A stretch of 32,401 bases of DNA from Faecalimonas sp. (GCA_026169575.1 JAPFCT010000134.1:1-32401); one strand, 5' to 3'; counted from the stretch's first letter, positions 14,573 through 23,921 are shown. The notes: generated by a model from the sequence alone, not told the origin. Numbers and translations are program-made.

Positions 14573-15889
14573 ATGAATCAGGAAATCAGAGAGAGAACGA
14601 AATGGTTTATGGATGCAAGATTCGGAATGTTCATCCACTGGGGAATCTATGCAATCCCGGCGTGCGGTGAGTGGGTGATGTCCCAGCGGCAGATGTCAGC
14701 GGAGGAGTACGAGCAGTATTTCAGAGAGTTTGACCCGGCAGACTATGATCCGAAGAGATGGGCGAGGCTGGCTAAACGTGCCGGGATGAAATATGCAGTC
14801 CTCACTGCGAAGCATCACGATGGATTTTGTCTGTTTGACTCGGCGCTGACGGATTATAAAGCGACCAATACGAAGGCAGGGAGAGATCTTGTCAGGGAAT
14901 TTCTGGAGGCATTCCGGGCAGAGGGAATCCGTGTCGGTCTGTATTTTTCACTGATCGACTGGCATCATCCGGATTTTCCAAAGTACGGTGACCGCCATCA
15001 TCCGATGAGAAATCAGGAGAAATATAAGGACGAGCAGGTTGATTTTGACAGATATCTGGAGTTCATGCACGGACAGGTGAAAGAGCTTGTGACAAACTAT
15101 GGAAAACTGGATCTTCTGTGGTTTGATTTTGCCTACGATGACATGTGCGGAGAAAAATGGCGTGCGACAGAACTGATCCAGATGGTAAGGAAATATCAGC
15201 CGGATGTTGTGATCGATAACAGACTGGAGGGGTCTGGTGAAAATCACGGAAGTATCATGACTTCTGAGCCGCTGATCTACAGCGGAGATTTCGCAAGTCC
15301 GGAGCAGATCATCCCGCCGGAAGGCGTCGTGGATCATAACGGAGAGCGGGTTCCGTGGGAACTTTGCGCGACCATGAATAATCACTGGGGATACTGCAAT
15401 TTTGACCATGAATACAAGCCGGCAGAGATGCTGATCCGAAAGCTGGTGGAATGTACGAGCAAGGGCGGAAATATGATCCTGAATGTAGGACCGGATGCGA
15501 AAGGGAGAATTCCGGAGGAAAGTGTGAAGATCCTTGAGAAGATCGGGGCATGGATGGAACGAAACGGGGAGAGTATCTATGGATGCGGGATCTGTGACAT
15601 TCCAAAGCCGGAATGGGGAAGATATACGCAAAAAGACGATACTGTATATGCGCATGTATATGAGGCGCCGCTTGGCGCACTGCCGCTGTATGGGATCGCA
15701 CCGGAGCAGCTGGAGAAAGTCTCCTATCTTGCGGACGGAAGTGAAATGACAAGAGGAGAGGCGTGGAATACGGTACTTTTTGATGATGTGGCATTTGTGT
15801 CATTTGGAGCCAATCCGGTATTTACTTATCCACTGCCGGATAAGACAGATACTGTTCTGAAGATCAAAATGAAAAAAGCAAGAAATTAG
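14573..15889 (+). CDS. Alpha-L-fucosidase, glycoside hydrolase family 29
   Basis: A 438-residue enzyme removing terminal alpha-L-fucose from glycans. Family landmarks are RFGMFIHWGIYAIPACGEWVM at the N-terminus, AKHHDGFCLFDS, RVGLYFSLIDWHHP and DLLWFDFAYDD, where Asp185 is the expected catalytic nucleophile, and NMILNVGPDAKGRI later. There is no signal peptide, so it probably acts inside the cell on imported oligosaccharides, as from mucin or milk glycans. ATG 14573 is preceded by GGAG at 8 bases; a longer ORF from 14477 overlaps the end of nrdR and lacks support. No sugar transporter or other glycosidase is adjacent. A strong terminator follows. Confidence 0.95.
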   Translation: MNQEIRERTKWFMDARFGMFIHWGIYAIPACGEWVMSQRQMSAEEYEQYFREFDPADYDPKRWARLAKRAGMKYAVLTAKHHDGFCLFDSALTDYKATNTKAGRDLVREFLEAFRAEGIRVGLYFSLIDWHHPDFPKYGDRHHPMRNQEKYKDEQVDFDRYLEFMHGQVKELVTNYGKLDLLWFDFAYDDMCGEKWRATELIQMVRKYQPDVVIDNRLEGSGENHGSIMTSEPLIYSGDFASPEQIIPPEGVVDHNGERVPWELCATMNNHWGYCNFDHEYKPAEMLIRKLVECTSKGGNMILNVGPDAKGRIPEESVKILEKIGAWMERNGESIYGCGICDIPKPEWGRYTQKDDTVYAHVYEAPLGALPLYGIAPEQLEKVSYLADGSEMTRGEAWNTVLFDDVAFVSFGANPVFTYPLPDKTDTVLKIKMKKARN

Positions 15890-15942
15890 CGTACGGTCTC
15901 ATTCATTTTCGGTATCATGATATCGTAAACAAGATAAGTCAG

Positions 15943-15996
15943 ACAAGGGATAGCTGCAAAAACGGAAGCAGGCTATCCCTTGTTTATTGTTTTAAC
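15943..15996. terminator. Strong terminator between the fucosidase gene and mgtE
   Basis: A perfect 12-bp stem, ACAAGGGATAGC (15943-15954) with GCTATCCCTTGT (15972-15983), encloses a 17-base loop and is followed by TTATTGTTTT. On the minus strand it can also serve mgtE, whose stop is at 16040. Confidence 0.85.
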
Positions 15997-16039
15997 TTTG
16001 GCCGGCGGCAGAAAACTGCCCCGGAGCGGACAACAGAGG

Positions 16040-17374
16040 CTATCCGAGGTGGAATACCTGCGTTGCGATAGAAAAGTAAATGATGATGGAACAGGTGTCC
16101 ACCAGTGTAGTGATCAGCGGAGCTGCCATGATTGCCGGATCTAAGTGCACTTTCTTTGCTGCAAGCGGAAGCACACAGCCGATCAGTTTGGATAAAATGA
16201 CTGTGGAGATCAGGGAAAGCCCGATGACAACCGCAAGTTTCATATCATGGTAAACAAGGAAGATCCGCAGCCCGTTCGCAAAGGCGAGAACAACGCTGAC
16301 GATCAGTGCAATCCGGAACTCTTTGAAAATCACTCTGAAAATATCTTTGAAGCGGATTTCATTGAGCGCCAGTCCGCGGATGATCAGGGTGGAACTCTGG
16401 GAACCGCAGTTTCCGCCGGTATCCATCAGCATTGGGATAAAGGATACAAGCAGCGGGATTGCGGAGAATGCATCTTCATATCTTGTGATGATCGCTCCGG
16501 TAATAGAGGCGGACAGCATCAGGACAAGAAGCCACACGATACGGTTTTTTGCATGTGAGAAGACAGAAGTCTCAAAGTAGGATTTCTCACTCGGATTCAT
16601 AGCCGCCATGATCGTGATATCTTCGGTAGCTTCCTCTACCATGACATCCATCGCATCATCGACTGTGACGATGCCGACCATCAGTCCTCCGGTGTCAAGC
16701 ACCGGGATCGCCAGGAGTCCATATTTGGAAAACAGCTGGGCTACTTCCTCCTGATCCGTATGAGTCGTGACAGAAATGATCTCTGTCTCCATGATTTCAG
16801 AGATCACAGTATCATCATCCATTGTCATCAGATCTTTGGCGGAGACGATCCCGATCAGTCTTCTTCGTTCCAGGATATAGCAGGTATAGATCGTTTCCTT
16901 ATGGATCCCCACCTGCTTGATGTGGGACATTGCCTCCCGGACAGTCATAGACTGGTGGAGAGAGACATATTCCGTCGTCATAATGCTGCCTGCACTGTCA
17001 TCCGGATAATTTAAAAGCAGGTTGATGCTGTTTCGTTTGCTGCTGTCCACTGCATTGAGGATACGGGTGACAAGATTGGCAGGAAGTTCTTCCAGAAGAT
17101 CTACCGTGTCATCCATATAGAGGTCATCGAGGATCTCTTTTAATTCCTTCTCAGTAAACATTTCTACAAGATTTGTCTGCATCGCATTGGTCATGTTGGA
17201 AAATACATCGGCCGCTTTGTCTTTTGGGATCAGCCGAAATGCGATCGCAAGTTCCTTTTCATCAAGCTCTTCCAGCAAAAGAGCGATGTCGACTGCATTC
17301 ATTACATCTAAGATACTGTGGACAGCCTTGAAATCACCTTTCAGGAGAAGTTCTGTAAAAATTTTAGCGTTCAT
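16040..17374 (-). CDS. mgtE: Magnesium transporter MgtE
   Basis: A 444-residue magnesium channel of the cytoplasmic membrane. Residues 1-125 form the helical MgtE N domain (for example LDEKELAIAFRLIPKDKAADVF). Two CBS domains follow at about 130-255 (YVSLHQSMTVREAM, SVTTHTDQEEVAQLF), and five membrane helices from about 280. The family signature PMLMDTGGNCGSQSSTLIIRG is near residue 330. ATG 17374 follows AGAAAGGGG; an ORF extension to 17458 runs into the leader. The gene stands alone behind an M-box riboswitch and a leader terminator, so high magnesium should stop transcription before the gene. Confidence 0.96.
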   Translation of the reverse strand: MNAKIFTELLLKGDFKAVHSILDVMNAVDIALLLEELDEKELAIAFRLIPKDKAADVFSNMTNAMQTNLVEMFTEKELKEILDDLYMDDTVDLLEELPANLVTRILNAVDSSKRNSINLLLNYPDDSAGSIMTTEYVSLHQSMTVREAMSHIKQVGIHKETIYTCYILERRRLIGIVSAKDLMTMDDDTVISEIMETEIISVTTHTDQEEVAQLFSKYGLLAIPVLDTGGLMVGIVTVDDAMDVMVEEATEDITIMAAMNPSEKSYFETSVFSHAKNRIVWLLVLMLSASITGAIITRYEDAFSAIPLLVSFIPMLMDTGGNCGSQSSTLIIRGLALNEIRFKDIFRVIFKEFRIALIVSVVLAFANGLRIFLVYHDMKLAVVIGLSLISTVILSKLIGCVLPLAAKKVHLDPAIMAAPLITTLVDTCSIIIYFSIATQVFHLG

Positions 17375-17459
17375 AAATATGCACCCCTTTCTGAAATTGA
17401 ATCGAAATTCAGTACGCACAGAATACGGATTTCTGTAGAAGAACAAGTTTCTGTGCAAT

Positions 17460-17493
17460 AAAAAATCTCCGACACGCCTGAAAGATGTCGAAG
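17460..17493 (-). terminator. Expression-platform terminator of the M-box
   Basis: On the minus strand CTTCGACA (17493-17486) pairs with TGTCGGAG (17474-17467), including one G-U pair, and is followed by ATTTTTT. It lies between the M-box aptamer and mgtE. Confidence 0.85.
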
Positions 17494-17530
17494 ATGGAAA
17501 TACAACTGTACCTATATCTCTGTCTGTAAA

Positions 17531-17690
17531 GACGATCGTTCAAGCTTTAGCATCATAGGGCATAAAAATTGCATTAGGTTATGCCTTATTACGACATAGC
17601 CTGCTAACCAACTAATCGTGTCTCCACAATTTTGCGGCAGCAATCTTAGGAAAATCCAAATCCCTATGGTAACCTCACCTACCGAATTTC
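17531..17690 (-). ncRNA. M-box (ykoK) magnesium riboswitch
   Basis: The minus strand carries the conserved M-box pieces in order: GGTAGGTGAGGTTACC at the start, TTGCTGCCGCAAAATTG, GGAGACACGA, a helix around GGCATAACCTAATG, and the closing ATGCTAAAGCTTGAACGATC. In other Firmicutes this RNA folds on magnesium and ends transcription of magnesium transporter genes; here it precedes mgtE and a leader terminator in the expected order. Confidence 0.93.
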
Positions 17691-17710
17691 TTATGTTTTT
17701 GTTCGCTTAA

Positions 17711-17739
17711 ATTGTAGTGGATTCCGGAATGGATGTCAA
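17711..17739 (-). promoter_or_regulatory. Promoter of the M-box/mgtE transcript
   Basis: Minus strand TTGACA (17739-17734), 17 bases, TACAAT (17716-17711). The start of transcription would be near 17704, about 14 bases before the aptamer. Confidence 0.85.
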
Positions 17740-17861
17740 GAAAAAAATAAAATTGGAACCGGATACAAAAATTTTTGGACCGGAACCGCTTTTTTTCGTG
17801 TATTTGAAACAGAGATATGATATGATATTTACAATAACGAATTTCAGAAAGGGGCATTTTT

Positions 17862-18686
17862 ATGTATCAGTATATGTATCAGTATGGAAGTCCGGCAGGG
17901 ACATTTTTTTCGACGATTTATTCGGTTATATTAATGGGAGCGTTTCTCGTGGCAGCAGTAGAATACATTTTTCTTGGAATAGGACTGTACCGGATGGCGG
18001 CAAATAGAAATCATCCTTCTCCCTGGATGGCATTTATCCCATTTGCAAGAACTTACTTAAGAGGAGAACTGTCCGGGGATATCTATCTGAAGAAACATTC
18101 TGTGAAAAATCCGGGACTTTTGCTTGCGCTTATGCCGGTTGCTTATAGTGTGATTGTTGGCTGTATGCTTTTAGTATGTTTTATGTTTGTAATATTTGGT
18201 GGGAGTGTGCTGATCAACGGAGGAATGGATATAGTAATTGTCGAAGCGTTGTCATTTACCTTTGGCATACCGGTTCTGGTCGTTTCGATTGTTTATAAAG
18301 CGGCGACAAGTGTATTGAATGTACTGGTAGATTATCAGATTTACAGACGGTATATGCCGTTACATTTTGCAGTGATCCATGCAGTTTTAGGGATTTTCGT
18401 GCCGCTTTACAGAGGTATCTATCTGTTTTCTGTCAGAAAAAGACCATGCTATGGAATGGGACAGCAGCAGAGAAGTGCCGGTCGGGAAGGAGCACAGACG
18501 GTTGGAAATGATGCTGCACAGACAGCAATGTCTTCGGACAAGATGGTGATGCCGGCTCAAAGTGCGGCGACATCTTCAGAAAGCGCAGAAGTACTTTCGG
18601 AAAATACACAAGTGCCTTCAGAGGCGCAGTCTGTCCGGGAAAATGAGACTGATCGCGCAGAAGATGCAGGAAAGGAAGAAAAGTAA
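17862..18686 (+). CDS. Multi-pass membrane protein of unknown function
   Basis: A 274-residue protein with about four membrane segments: residues 18-43, 85-118, 124-148 and 168-192. The first loop contains GLYRMAANRNHPSPWMAFIPFARTY, a layout seen in small membrane proteins with a conserved cytoplasmic W-x-x-x-I-P motif, though I cannot assign a family. After residue 200 comes a tail of about 75 residues rich in Ser, Ala, Glu and Gln, probably disordered and cytoplasmic. The ribosome binding site is AGAAAGGGG with ATG 17862; MYQYMYQYG repeats two starts and Met5 is also possible. Its stop codon directly touches the TTG start of the methyltransferase gene. A promoter in 17740-17861 was not clear; a palindrome CAAAAATTTTTG is at 17766-17777. 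Confidence 0.75.
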   Translation: MYQYMYQYGSPAGTFFSTIYSVILMGAFLVAAVEYIFLGIGLYRMAANRNHPSPWMAFIPFARTYLRGELSGDIYLKKHSVKNPGLLLALMPVAYSVIVGCMLLVCFMFVIFGGSVLINGGMDIVIVEALSFTFGIPVLVVSIVYKAATSVLNVLVDYQIYRRYMPLHFAVIHAVLGIFVPLYRGIYLFSVRKRPCYGMGQQQRSAGREGAQTVGNDAAQTAMSSDKMVMPAQSAATSSESAEVLSENTQVPSEAQSVRENETDRAEDAGKEEK

Positions 18687-19448
18687 TTGGAAGCATATAC
18701 AAGTTTTGCATCAGTCTATGATACCTTTATGGATAATATTCCATATGAAGAGTGGGCAGAATATCTGTCGGGGCTGCTTGCAGAGTATGAAGTGACAGAT
18801 GGGATCGTCCTGGATCTTGGATGCGGGACGGGAACGCTTACAGAACTGATGGCCGGGCGTGGATTTGATATGATCGGCGTGGATAACTCAGAAGAGATGC
18901 TTGAGATCGCGATGGAAAAGAGGGCAGAATCCGGCAGAGATATTTTGTATCTGCTTCAGGATATGCGGGAGTTTGAACTGTACGGGACTGTGCGTGCAGT
19001 GATCAGCATCTGTGATTCGCTGAACTATATTACAGAGGAAGAGGAACTGGAAGAAGTTTTCCGGCTTGTCAATAATTATCTGGATCCGGAAGGGGTATTT
19101 ATCTTTGATTTTAATACAGTGTATAAATACCAAGAGATCCTGGGGGATCAGACAATCGCAGAGAGCCGGGAAGACTGCAGTTTTATCTGGGATAACTATT
19201 ATTATGAAGAGGAGCAGATCAACGAATATGAGCTGAGTCTGTTCCTTCAGGAAGAAGGAAATTTATATCGAAAATATGTCGAGACGCATTACCAGAAAGG
19301 GTATGAACTGGAGACGATAAAAAGTCTGCTGGAGAAGTCCGGCATGAAATTTGTCGCTGCATATGATGCGTTTACAAAAAATCCGCCGACAAAAGAAAGT
19401 GAGCGGATCTATATGGTCGCGAAAGAATCGGGAAAGTGCCGCGAATAG
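18687..19448 (+). CDS. Class I SAM-dependent methyltransferase
   Basis: A 253-residue cytoplasmic methyltransferase. Motif I is VLDLGCGTGTLTEL (residues 42-55), the acidic residue of motif II is in MIGVDNSEEML, and CDSLNYI marks motif IV. The N-terminus YTSFASVYDTFMDNIPYEEW is typical of Lachnospiraceae and Bacillus relatives of this type, often annotated only as methyltransferase-domain proteins. The start is TTG 18687, directly after the TAA of the previous gene, with GGAAAGGAAG upstream; no ATG fits better. The gene pair with hslO (45 bases downstream) suggests co-transcription. The substrate is unknown. Confidence 0.88.
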   Translation: MEAYTSFASVYDTFMDNIPYEEWAEYLSGLLAEYEVTDGIVLDLGCGTGTLTELMAGRGFDMIGVDNSEEMLEIAMEKRAESGRDILYLLQDMREFELYGTVRAVISICDSLNYITEEEELEEVFRLVNNYLDPEGVFIFDFNTVYKYQEILGDQTIAESREDCSFIWDNYYYEEEQINEYELSLFLQEEGNLYRKYVETHYQKGYELETIKSLLEKSGMKFVAAYDAFTKNPPTKESERIYMVAKESGKCRE

Positions 19449-19493
19449 ATCGGAAAACAGATCAGAAATAGAAAAAGAAAGAGGAAGAAACTT

Positions 19494-20375
19494 ATGACAG
19501 ATTATATTGTAAGAGCAACCGCAGCAAATAATCAGATCCGTGCATTTGCTGCAACGACAAAGGAGACTGTGGAGGCTGCAAGGCAGGCGCATAACACAAG
19601 TCCGGTGGCAACAGCAGCGCTGGGAAGACTGCTGACCGGCGGAGCGATGATGGGAAGTATGATGAAAAATGACAGTGATATGCTGACAATCCAGATCAAG
19701 GGAGATGGGCCGATCGGAGGACTTACCGTCACTGCAGACAGTAAAGGAAATGTAAAAGGATATGTGGAACATCCGGAGGTGATGCTTCCTTCGAATGCAC
19801 AGGGAAAACTCGATGTAGCAGGAGCGCTAGGGATCGGTCTGATCTCTGTCATCAAGGATATGGGACTGAAAGAACCGTATGTCGGTCAGACGATTCTCCA
19901 GACAAGCGAGATCGCAGAAGATCTGACTTACTATTTTGCGACATCGGAGCAGGTGCCGTCTTCGGTCGGACTTGGTGTGCTGATGGAGCATGACAATACC
20001 GTAAAGCAGGCAGGTGGATTTATTGTACAGCTTATGCCATTTGTCGATGATGAAGTAGTAGATAGACTGGAAGAAAATATTAAGAAAATTTCATCGGTAA
20101 CTTCTATGCTTGACAAGGGGATGACACCGGAAGAGATTTTAGGAGAGGTACTGGATGGGTTTGATATTGATATCAAGGATACGATGCCTGCGCAGTTTTA
20201 CTGCAACTGTACCAAAGAGCGCGTAGAGAAAGCAATCATCAGTATCGGGAAGAAAGATATCCAGGAGATGATCGAGGATGGAAAGCCAATCGAGGTTAAC
20301 TGCCACTTCTGCGGAAAAAGTTATGAGTTTTCTGTGGAAGAATTGAAAACTTTGATCAAAAAGGCAACCAGATAA
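19494..20375 (+). CDS. hslO: Redox-regulated chaperone Hsp33
   Basis: A 293-residue cytoplasmic holdase that is switched on by oxidation. The C-terminal zinc site has Cys237-x-Cys239 (FYCNCTKERV) and Cys270-x-x-Cys273 (VNCHFCGKSY), exactly the redox switch of the family. The N-terminal substrate-binding domain includes TAALGRLLTGGAMMGSMMK and GDGPIGGLTVTAD. Length is normal. AGGAAG lies 7 bases before the ATG. It is followed 19 bases later by nadE. In an anaerobe it would protect proteins during oxygen exposure. Confidence 0.97.
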   Translation: MTDYIVRATAANNQIRAFAATTKETVEAARQAHNTSPVATAALGRLLTGGAMMGSMMKNDSDMLTIQIKGDGPIGGLTVTADSKGNVKGYVEHPEVMLPSNAQGKLDVAGALGIGLISVIKDMGLKEPYVGQTILQTSEIAEDLTYYFATSEQVPSSVGLGVLMEHDNTVKQAGGFIVQLMPFVDDEVVDRLEENIKKISSVTSMLDKGMTPEEILGEVLDGFDIDIKDTMPAQFYCNCTKERVEKAIISIGKKDIQEMIEDGKPIEVNCHFCGKSYEFSVEELKTLIKKATR

Positions 20376-20394
20376 TCAGAAGGAGTGAGAGAAT

Positions 20395-22308
20395 ATGAAG
20401 CAGGGATTTGTAAAAGTGGCAGCTGTCACACCGGATATGCGTGTTGCAGATGTCGAATATAATGTAAGAGAAATCTGCCGCATGATCGATGAAACGACAG
20501 AGCAGGGTGCAAAGGTCATTGCATTTCCGGAGCTTTGTATTACCGGATATACATGCGGGGATCTGTTTACGCAGGAGATTCTTCTGCGTGAGGCAAAAAG
20601 AGGGTTGTATCAGATCGCAGAGCATACGAAAGAAAAAGATGCTCTGATATTTGTAGGTGCGCCATATGAGGTGGCGGGAAAGCTTTACAATACGGCTGCG
20701 GCGCTGAACCACGGAAAGCTTTTAGGGCTGGTGACAAAGACGTTTCTACCAAACTACGGGGAGTTTTATGAGATGCGCCAGTTTCAGGAAGGACCACAGT
20801 CCGTACAGATGATCGAGACGGAAGGACAGAGGATCCCGTTTGGACCGGGACTTCTCTTTCAGGCGACAACGATGGAACATCTCGTTGTATCTGCAGAAAT
20901 CTGTGAGGATGTCTGGTCCGCAGTGCCGCCAAGCATCGAGGCGGCAGTCGAAGGGGCAACTCTGATCGTGAATTGTTCTGCAAGCAATGAAGTTGCCGGA
21001 AAAGAAGAATACCGAAGAAGTCTGATCGCCGGACAATCTGCCAGACTTCTTGCAGGGTATGTGTATGCAAATGCCGGAGAAGGAGAGTCGACAACGGATC
21101 TTGTATTCGGGGGGCACAATATCATCGCAGAAAACGGAACGATTTTAAAAGAGTCCAGAAGGTTTACAAATGGGGCGATCTATTCGGAGATTGATGTGGA
21201 GATGCTGCTCGGAGAACGCAGAAAAAATACTACGTTCCAGAGAAAGGGCGGGTATGCTCTCCCATATATTCCATTTGAGATTGAAAAGGGTGAGACAAGG
21301 CTGACAAGACATATCTCCATGTCACCGTTTGTTCCGGAAGATAAGGAAACGCGAAAAAGACAGTGTGAAGAGATCCTGATGATCCAGGCAGTCGGTTTAA
21401 AGAAAAGAATGCTGCATACGAATTGTCAGAATGCGGTGGTCGGGATTTCAGGAGGGCTCGATTCTACGCTCGCGCTTCTTGTCACTGCAAAGACGTTTGA
21501 TCTTCTTGGGATCGACAGAAGCCGGATATTGTCTGTTACGATGCCGTGCTTTGGAACGACAGACCGTACCTACCAGAATGCATGCATTCTGACAGAAAAA
21601 CTTGGAGCGACCTTAAAGGAGATTCCGATCCAGAATGCAGTGCGGGTACATTTTGAAGATATCGGACAAGCCGAGGAGGATCACGATGTCACTTATGAAA
21701 ATGCGCAGGCAAGAGAGCGCACACAGATCTTGATGGATCTGGCAAATAAGACAAACGGAATGGTGATTGGAACCGGAGATATGTCAGAACTTGCACTCGG
21801 ATGGGCTACTTACAGTGGGGATCACATGTCGATGTATGGTGTCAATGCCTCCGTGCCGAAGACGCTGGTATATCATCTTGTAAAATGCTATGCGGAAGAA
21901 TGTGAAGATGCAGAACTGAAACGTGTGCTGTTTGACATTCTGGATACTCCGGTCAGCCCGGAACTTCTTCCTCCGAAAGATGGAGAAATCGTGCAGAAGA
22001 CAGAGGAGAGCGTAGGACCGTATGAGCTTCATGACTTCTATCTCTACTATATTTTAAGGTTTGGCTATGAGCCGTCAAAAGTATATCGCCTGGCGCAGTA
22101 TGCATTTGCAGGGATCTATGAGGATGAAGTGATCTTGAAATGGCTGAAGAAGTTTTACTGGAGATTTTTCTCCCAGCAGTTTAAACGCTCATGCCTTCCG
22201 GATGGACCAAAGACCGGAGCGGTGTCACTTTCACCGCGAGGTGACTGGAGGATGCCAAGCGATGCGTGCGTGAGGATCTGGCAGAAAGATTTGGAGAGAT
22301 TAAAGTAA
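20395..22308 (+). CDS. nadE: Glutamine-dependent NAD+ synthetase
   Basis: A 637-residue two-domain enzyme that makes NAD+ from nicotinic acid adenine dinucleotide, ATP and glutamine. The N-terminal nitrilase-type glutaminase (about residues 1-300) has the triad Glu46 (AFPELCITGY), Lys115 (TKTFLPNY) and Cys170 (AEICEDVW). The synthetase domain has the pyrophosphate loop GISGGLDSTLALL (about residue 350) and GTGDMSELALGW. It ends with the family's SPRGDWRMPSDA segment. AAGGAG precedes the ATG. Length fits the long bacterial form. It lies in a plus-strand run with hslO upstream and an SGNH-like gene 23 bases downstream. Confidence 0.97.
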   Translation: MKQGFVKVAAVTPDMRVADVEYNVREICRMIDETTEQGAKVIAFPELCITGYTCGDLFTQEILLREAKRGLYQIAEHTKEKDALIFVGAPYEVAGKLYNTAAALNHGKLLGLVTKTFLPNYGEFYEMRQFQEGPQSVQMIETEGQRIPFGPGLLFQATTMEHLVVSAEICEDVWSAVPPSIEAAVEGATLIVNCSASNEVAGKEEYRRSLIAGQSARLLAGYVYANAGEGESTTDLVFGGHNIIAENGTILKESRRFTNGAIYSEIDVEMLLGERRKNTTFQRKGGYALPYIPFEIEKGETRLTRHISMSPFVPEDKETRKRQCEEILMIQAVGLKKRMLHTNCQNAVVGISGGLDSTLALLVTAKTFDLLGIDRSRILSVTMPCFGTTDRTYQNACILTEKLGATLKEIPIQNAVRVHFEDIGQAEEDHDVTYENAQARERTQILMDLANKTNGMVIGTGDMSELALGWATYSGDHMSMYGVNASVPKTLVYHLVKCYAEECEDAELKRVLFDILDTPVSPELLPPKDGEIVQKTEESVGPYELHDFYLYYILRFGYEPSKVYRLAQYAFAGIYEDEVILKWLKKFYWRFFSQQFKRSCLPDGPKTGAVSLSPRGDWRMPSDACVRIWQKDLERLK

Positions 22309-22331
22309 GAAACGGAGGATGACACAAAAAA

Positions 22332-23450
22332 ATGAAGGTATATTATATAAAGAATGACTCCATCAATGAGCATATTTTAAGAATGTTTTTGAGGGATGAT
22401 ATCTGTTTGGAAGGGCTTGGTGTGGAAGAAATCGGGAGGGCAGAAGAAGGAGCGGCTGTTATTGTTTCAGAGAACCAGCAGACGGATCTTCGTAAATGCG
22501 TATCAGTAGTTGTGTGGGAAGAATTGTTCGTGAATCTGTATAAGTATGCCAGGGAACTTTATTTCAAAAATTTTGATTACTATTATCTGCGGCATAATAT
22601 GGAAAAAGCGAAAAAACCGGATACGACAAATCTAGTTGTGGGTTCGTCCTATGCGCGATTTGGAATGAAGGAAGAGTTTTTCAAAGAAAAAACAGTAAAT
22701 CTGTCGCTGGCATCCCAGGATTTTTATTATGCTGTCAAAATTGCTGATGCAATATTGGAAACGAACAGAGTTATCAAAAATATTATTATTGGATGCGGAT
22801 ATTATAGTTTTAATTCAGATCTTTCCCGAACAAAATCAAATGAACTGAGAAGGATTTCTGATGTGTATTATCCGATTTTCCGGGATATGCACCATGCCGT
22901 ATTACTGCCACCGCCTATATCCCGGATAGAGAGTGAAATTCTGGATATGGAAAGAATTGAAAGAATTATTTCAGAAGATTTATTCAGAGAACGAGGAGAG
23001 GCGTATTTTTTAAATGCAGGTATGCAGGAAAACGCAAGATTATGTACATGGGGGAGAGCAGATGTCTGGTGGAGGGAATTATCCGAAGAAGAGAAGTGTG
23101 AGGCTGCTATTAAGCGTACGACGACTCACAATAAGATAGCAAACAGAGAAGCTACCTTTCGGGAGAATAAAAATCTTCTGGAAGCGTTTATAAAGAAGTG
23201 CAATGCGTGGAATATAGAGGTATGGATTGCTGTTCTGCCGTTTACAAAGGCATATATGGAACAGCTGGATCCGTCAGTGCGGGAACGTTTTACAGAAGCG
23301 TTGGATGAGATAGATGGAATGTTTCACAGTGTGGATTTTAATGAAACAGATCTGTTTACAGATGAAGATTTCATCGATTCAGATCATCTGGGAGAGAGTG
23401 GGGCTTACAAAGTTTCTGTGCTGATGGAGGAGATATTGGAAAGCAGGTAA
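22332..23450 (+). CDS. SGNH/GDSL-like protein of unknown function
   Basis: A 372-residue protein without signal peptide or membrane segment. NLVVGSSYARFGM (about residue 100) looks like the nucleophile block of SGNH hydrolases, and DSDHLGESGAYK near the C-terminus matches the block holding the catalytic Asp and His. In between is VIKNIIIGCGYYSF, similar to block II. Such proteins occur near cell-surface polysaccharide genes (DltD or acyltransferase-like), but no such genes are adjacent here. It starts 23 bases after nadE, with GGAGG rather far (about 13 bases) from the ATG. The sequence is somewhat more AT-rich than its neighbours, and the first 95 residues match nothing I recognise. It might be a recent addition at the end of the operon. 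Confidence 0.65.
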   Translation: MKVYYIKNDSINEHILRMFLRDDICLEGLGVEEIGRAEEGAAVIVSENQQTDLRKCVSVVVWEELFVNLYKYARELYFKNFDYYYLRHNMEKAKKPDTTNLVVGSSYARFGMKEEFFKEKTVNLSLASQDFYYAVKIADAILETNRVIKNIIIGCGYYSFNSDLSRTKSNELRRISDVYYPIFRDMHHAVLLPPPISRIESEILDMERIERIISEDLFRERGEAYFLNAGMQENARLCTWGRADVWWRELSEEEKCEAAIKRTTTHNKIANREATFRENKNLLEAFIKKCNAWNIEVWIAVLPFTKAYMEQLDPSVRERFTEALDEIDGMFHSVDFNETDLFTDEDFIDSDHLGESGAYKVSVLMEEILESR

Positions 23451-23451
23451 T

Positions 23452-23507
23452 AAAAAATCCAGATACGTCTATCTTGTCTGACAGAGATAGATGTTATCTG
23501 GATTTTT
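23452..23507. terminator. Bidirectional terminator between the SGNH-like and rubredoxin genes
   Basis: Arms AAAAATCCAGATA (23453-23465) and TATCTGGATTTTT (23495-23507) pair perfectly, with an inner stem CTATCT/AGATAG. A-rich and T-rich flanks serve both convergent genes. Confidence 0.88.
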
Positions 23508-23531
23508 ACAAATAAAATACGGGATACCTTA

Positions 23532-23690
23532 TTAGGCTTCTACAAATACTTCTTTTCCAAGACCGCAAATCGGGCATACCCAGTCTTCTGGAAGATCTTC
23601 AAAAGATGTTCCTGGAGCAATTCCGTTGTCCGGATCACCGATTTCCGGATCATATTCATACCCACATGGTTCACAGATATACTTCTTCAT
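23532..23690 (-). CDS. Rubredoxin
   Basis: A 52-residue iron protein read on the minus strand: [18 protein letters not shown] near the start and [14 protein letters not shown] near the end. The four ligands are Cys6, Cys9, Cys39 and Cys42 in two C-x-x-C-G knuckles, the classic rubredoxin pattern. It carries single electrons, in anaerobes often to rubrerythrin or other oxygen-detoxifying enzymes. AGGAGGTGATTAC precedes the ATG, a near-perfect ribosome binding site. A possible promoter (TTGATA at 23777-23772, TGATAA at 23753-23748) has an 18-base spacer. The gene stands alone between two terminator-like regions. The unrelated plus-strand reading frame over it is a shadow. Confidence 0.97.
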   Translation of the reverse strand: MKKYICEPCGYEYDPEIGDPDNGIAPGTSFEDLPEDWVCPICGLGKEVFVEA

Positions 23691-23921
23691 GTAATCACCT
23701 CCTGCTAATAAAATGGAAAATATATTTAGTGACAGTTAAATATATTATTATCAGATTTCCCATAAGTATTTTATCAAAAATAGAAATAAAATACAATAAA
23801 AAATGTATGAAAAATCGAAAGAGTATTTTCAGACATTTTGTGCAAAAGTGAAAAAGAAGAGAAGAGAGATATTACAGAAGTGAGAGGCATATAGTAGAGT
23901 AAAGAGAAAATGGAGACCAAT

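Noticed and set aside
17766..17777. CAAAAATTTTTG palindrome with nearby CCGG repeats upstream of the 17862 gene
   Set aside because: Too short and simple to call an operator or terminator; no supporting context.
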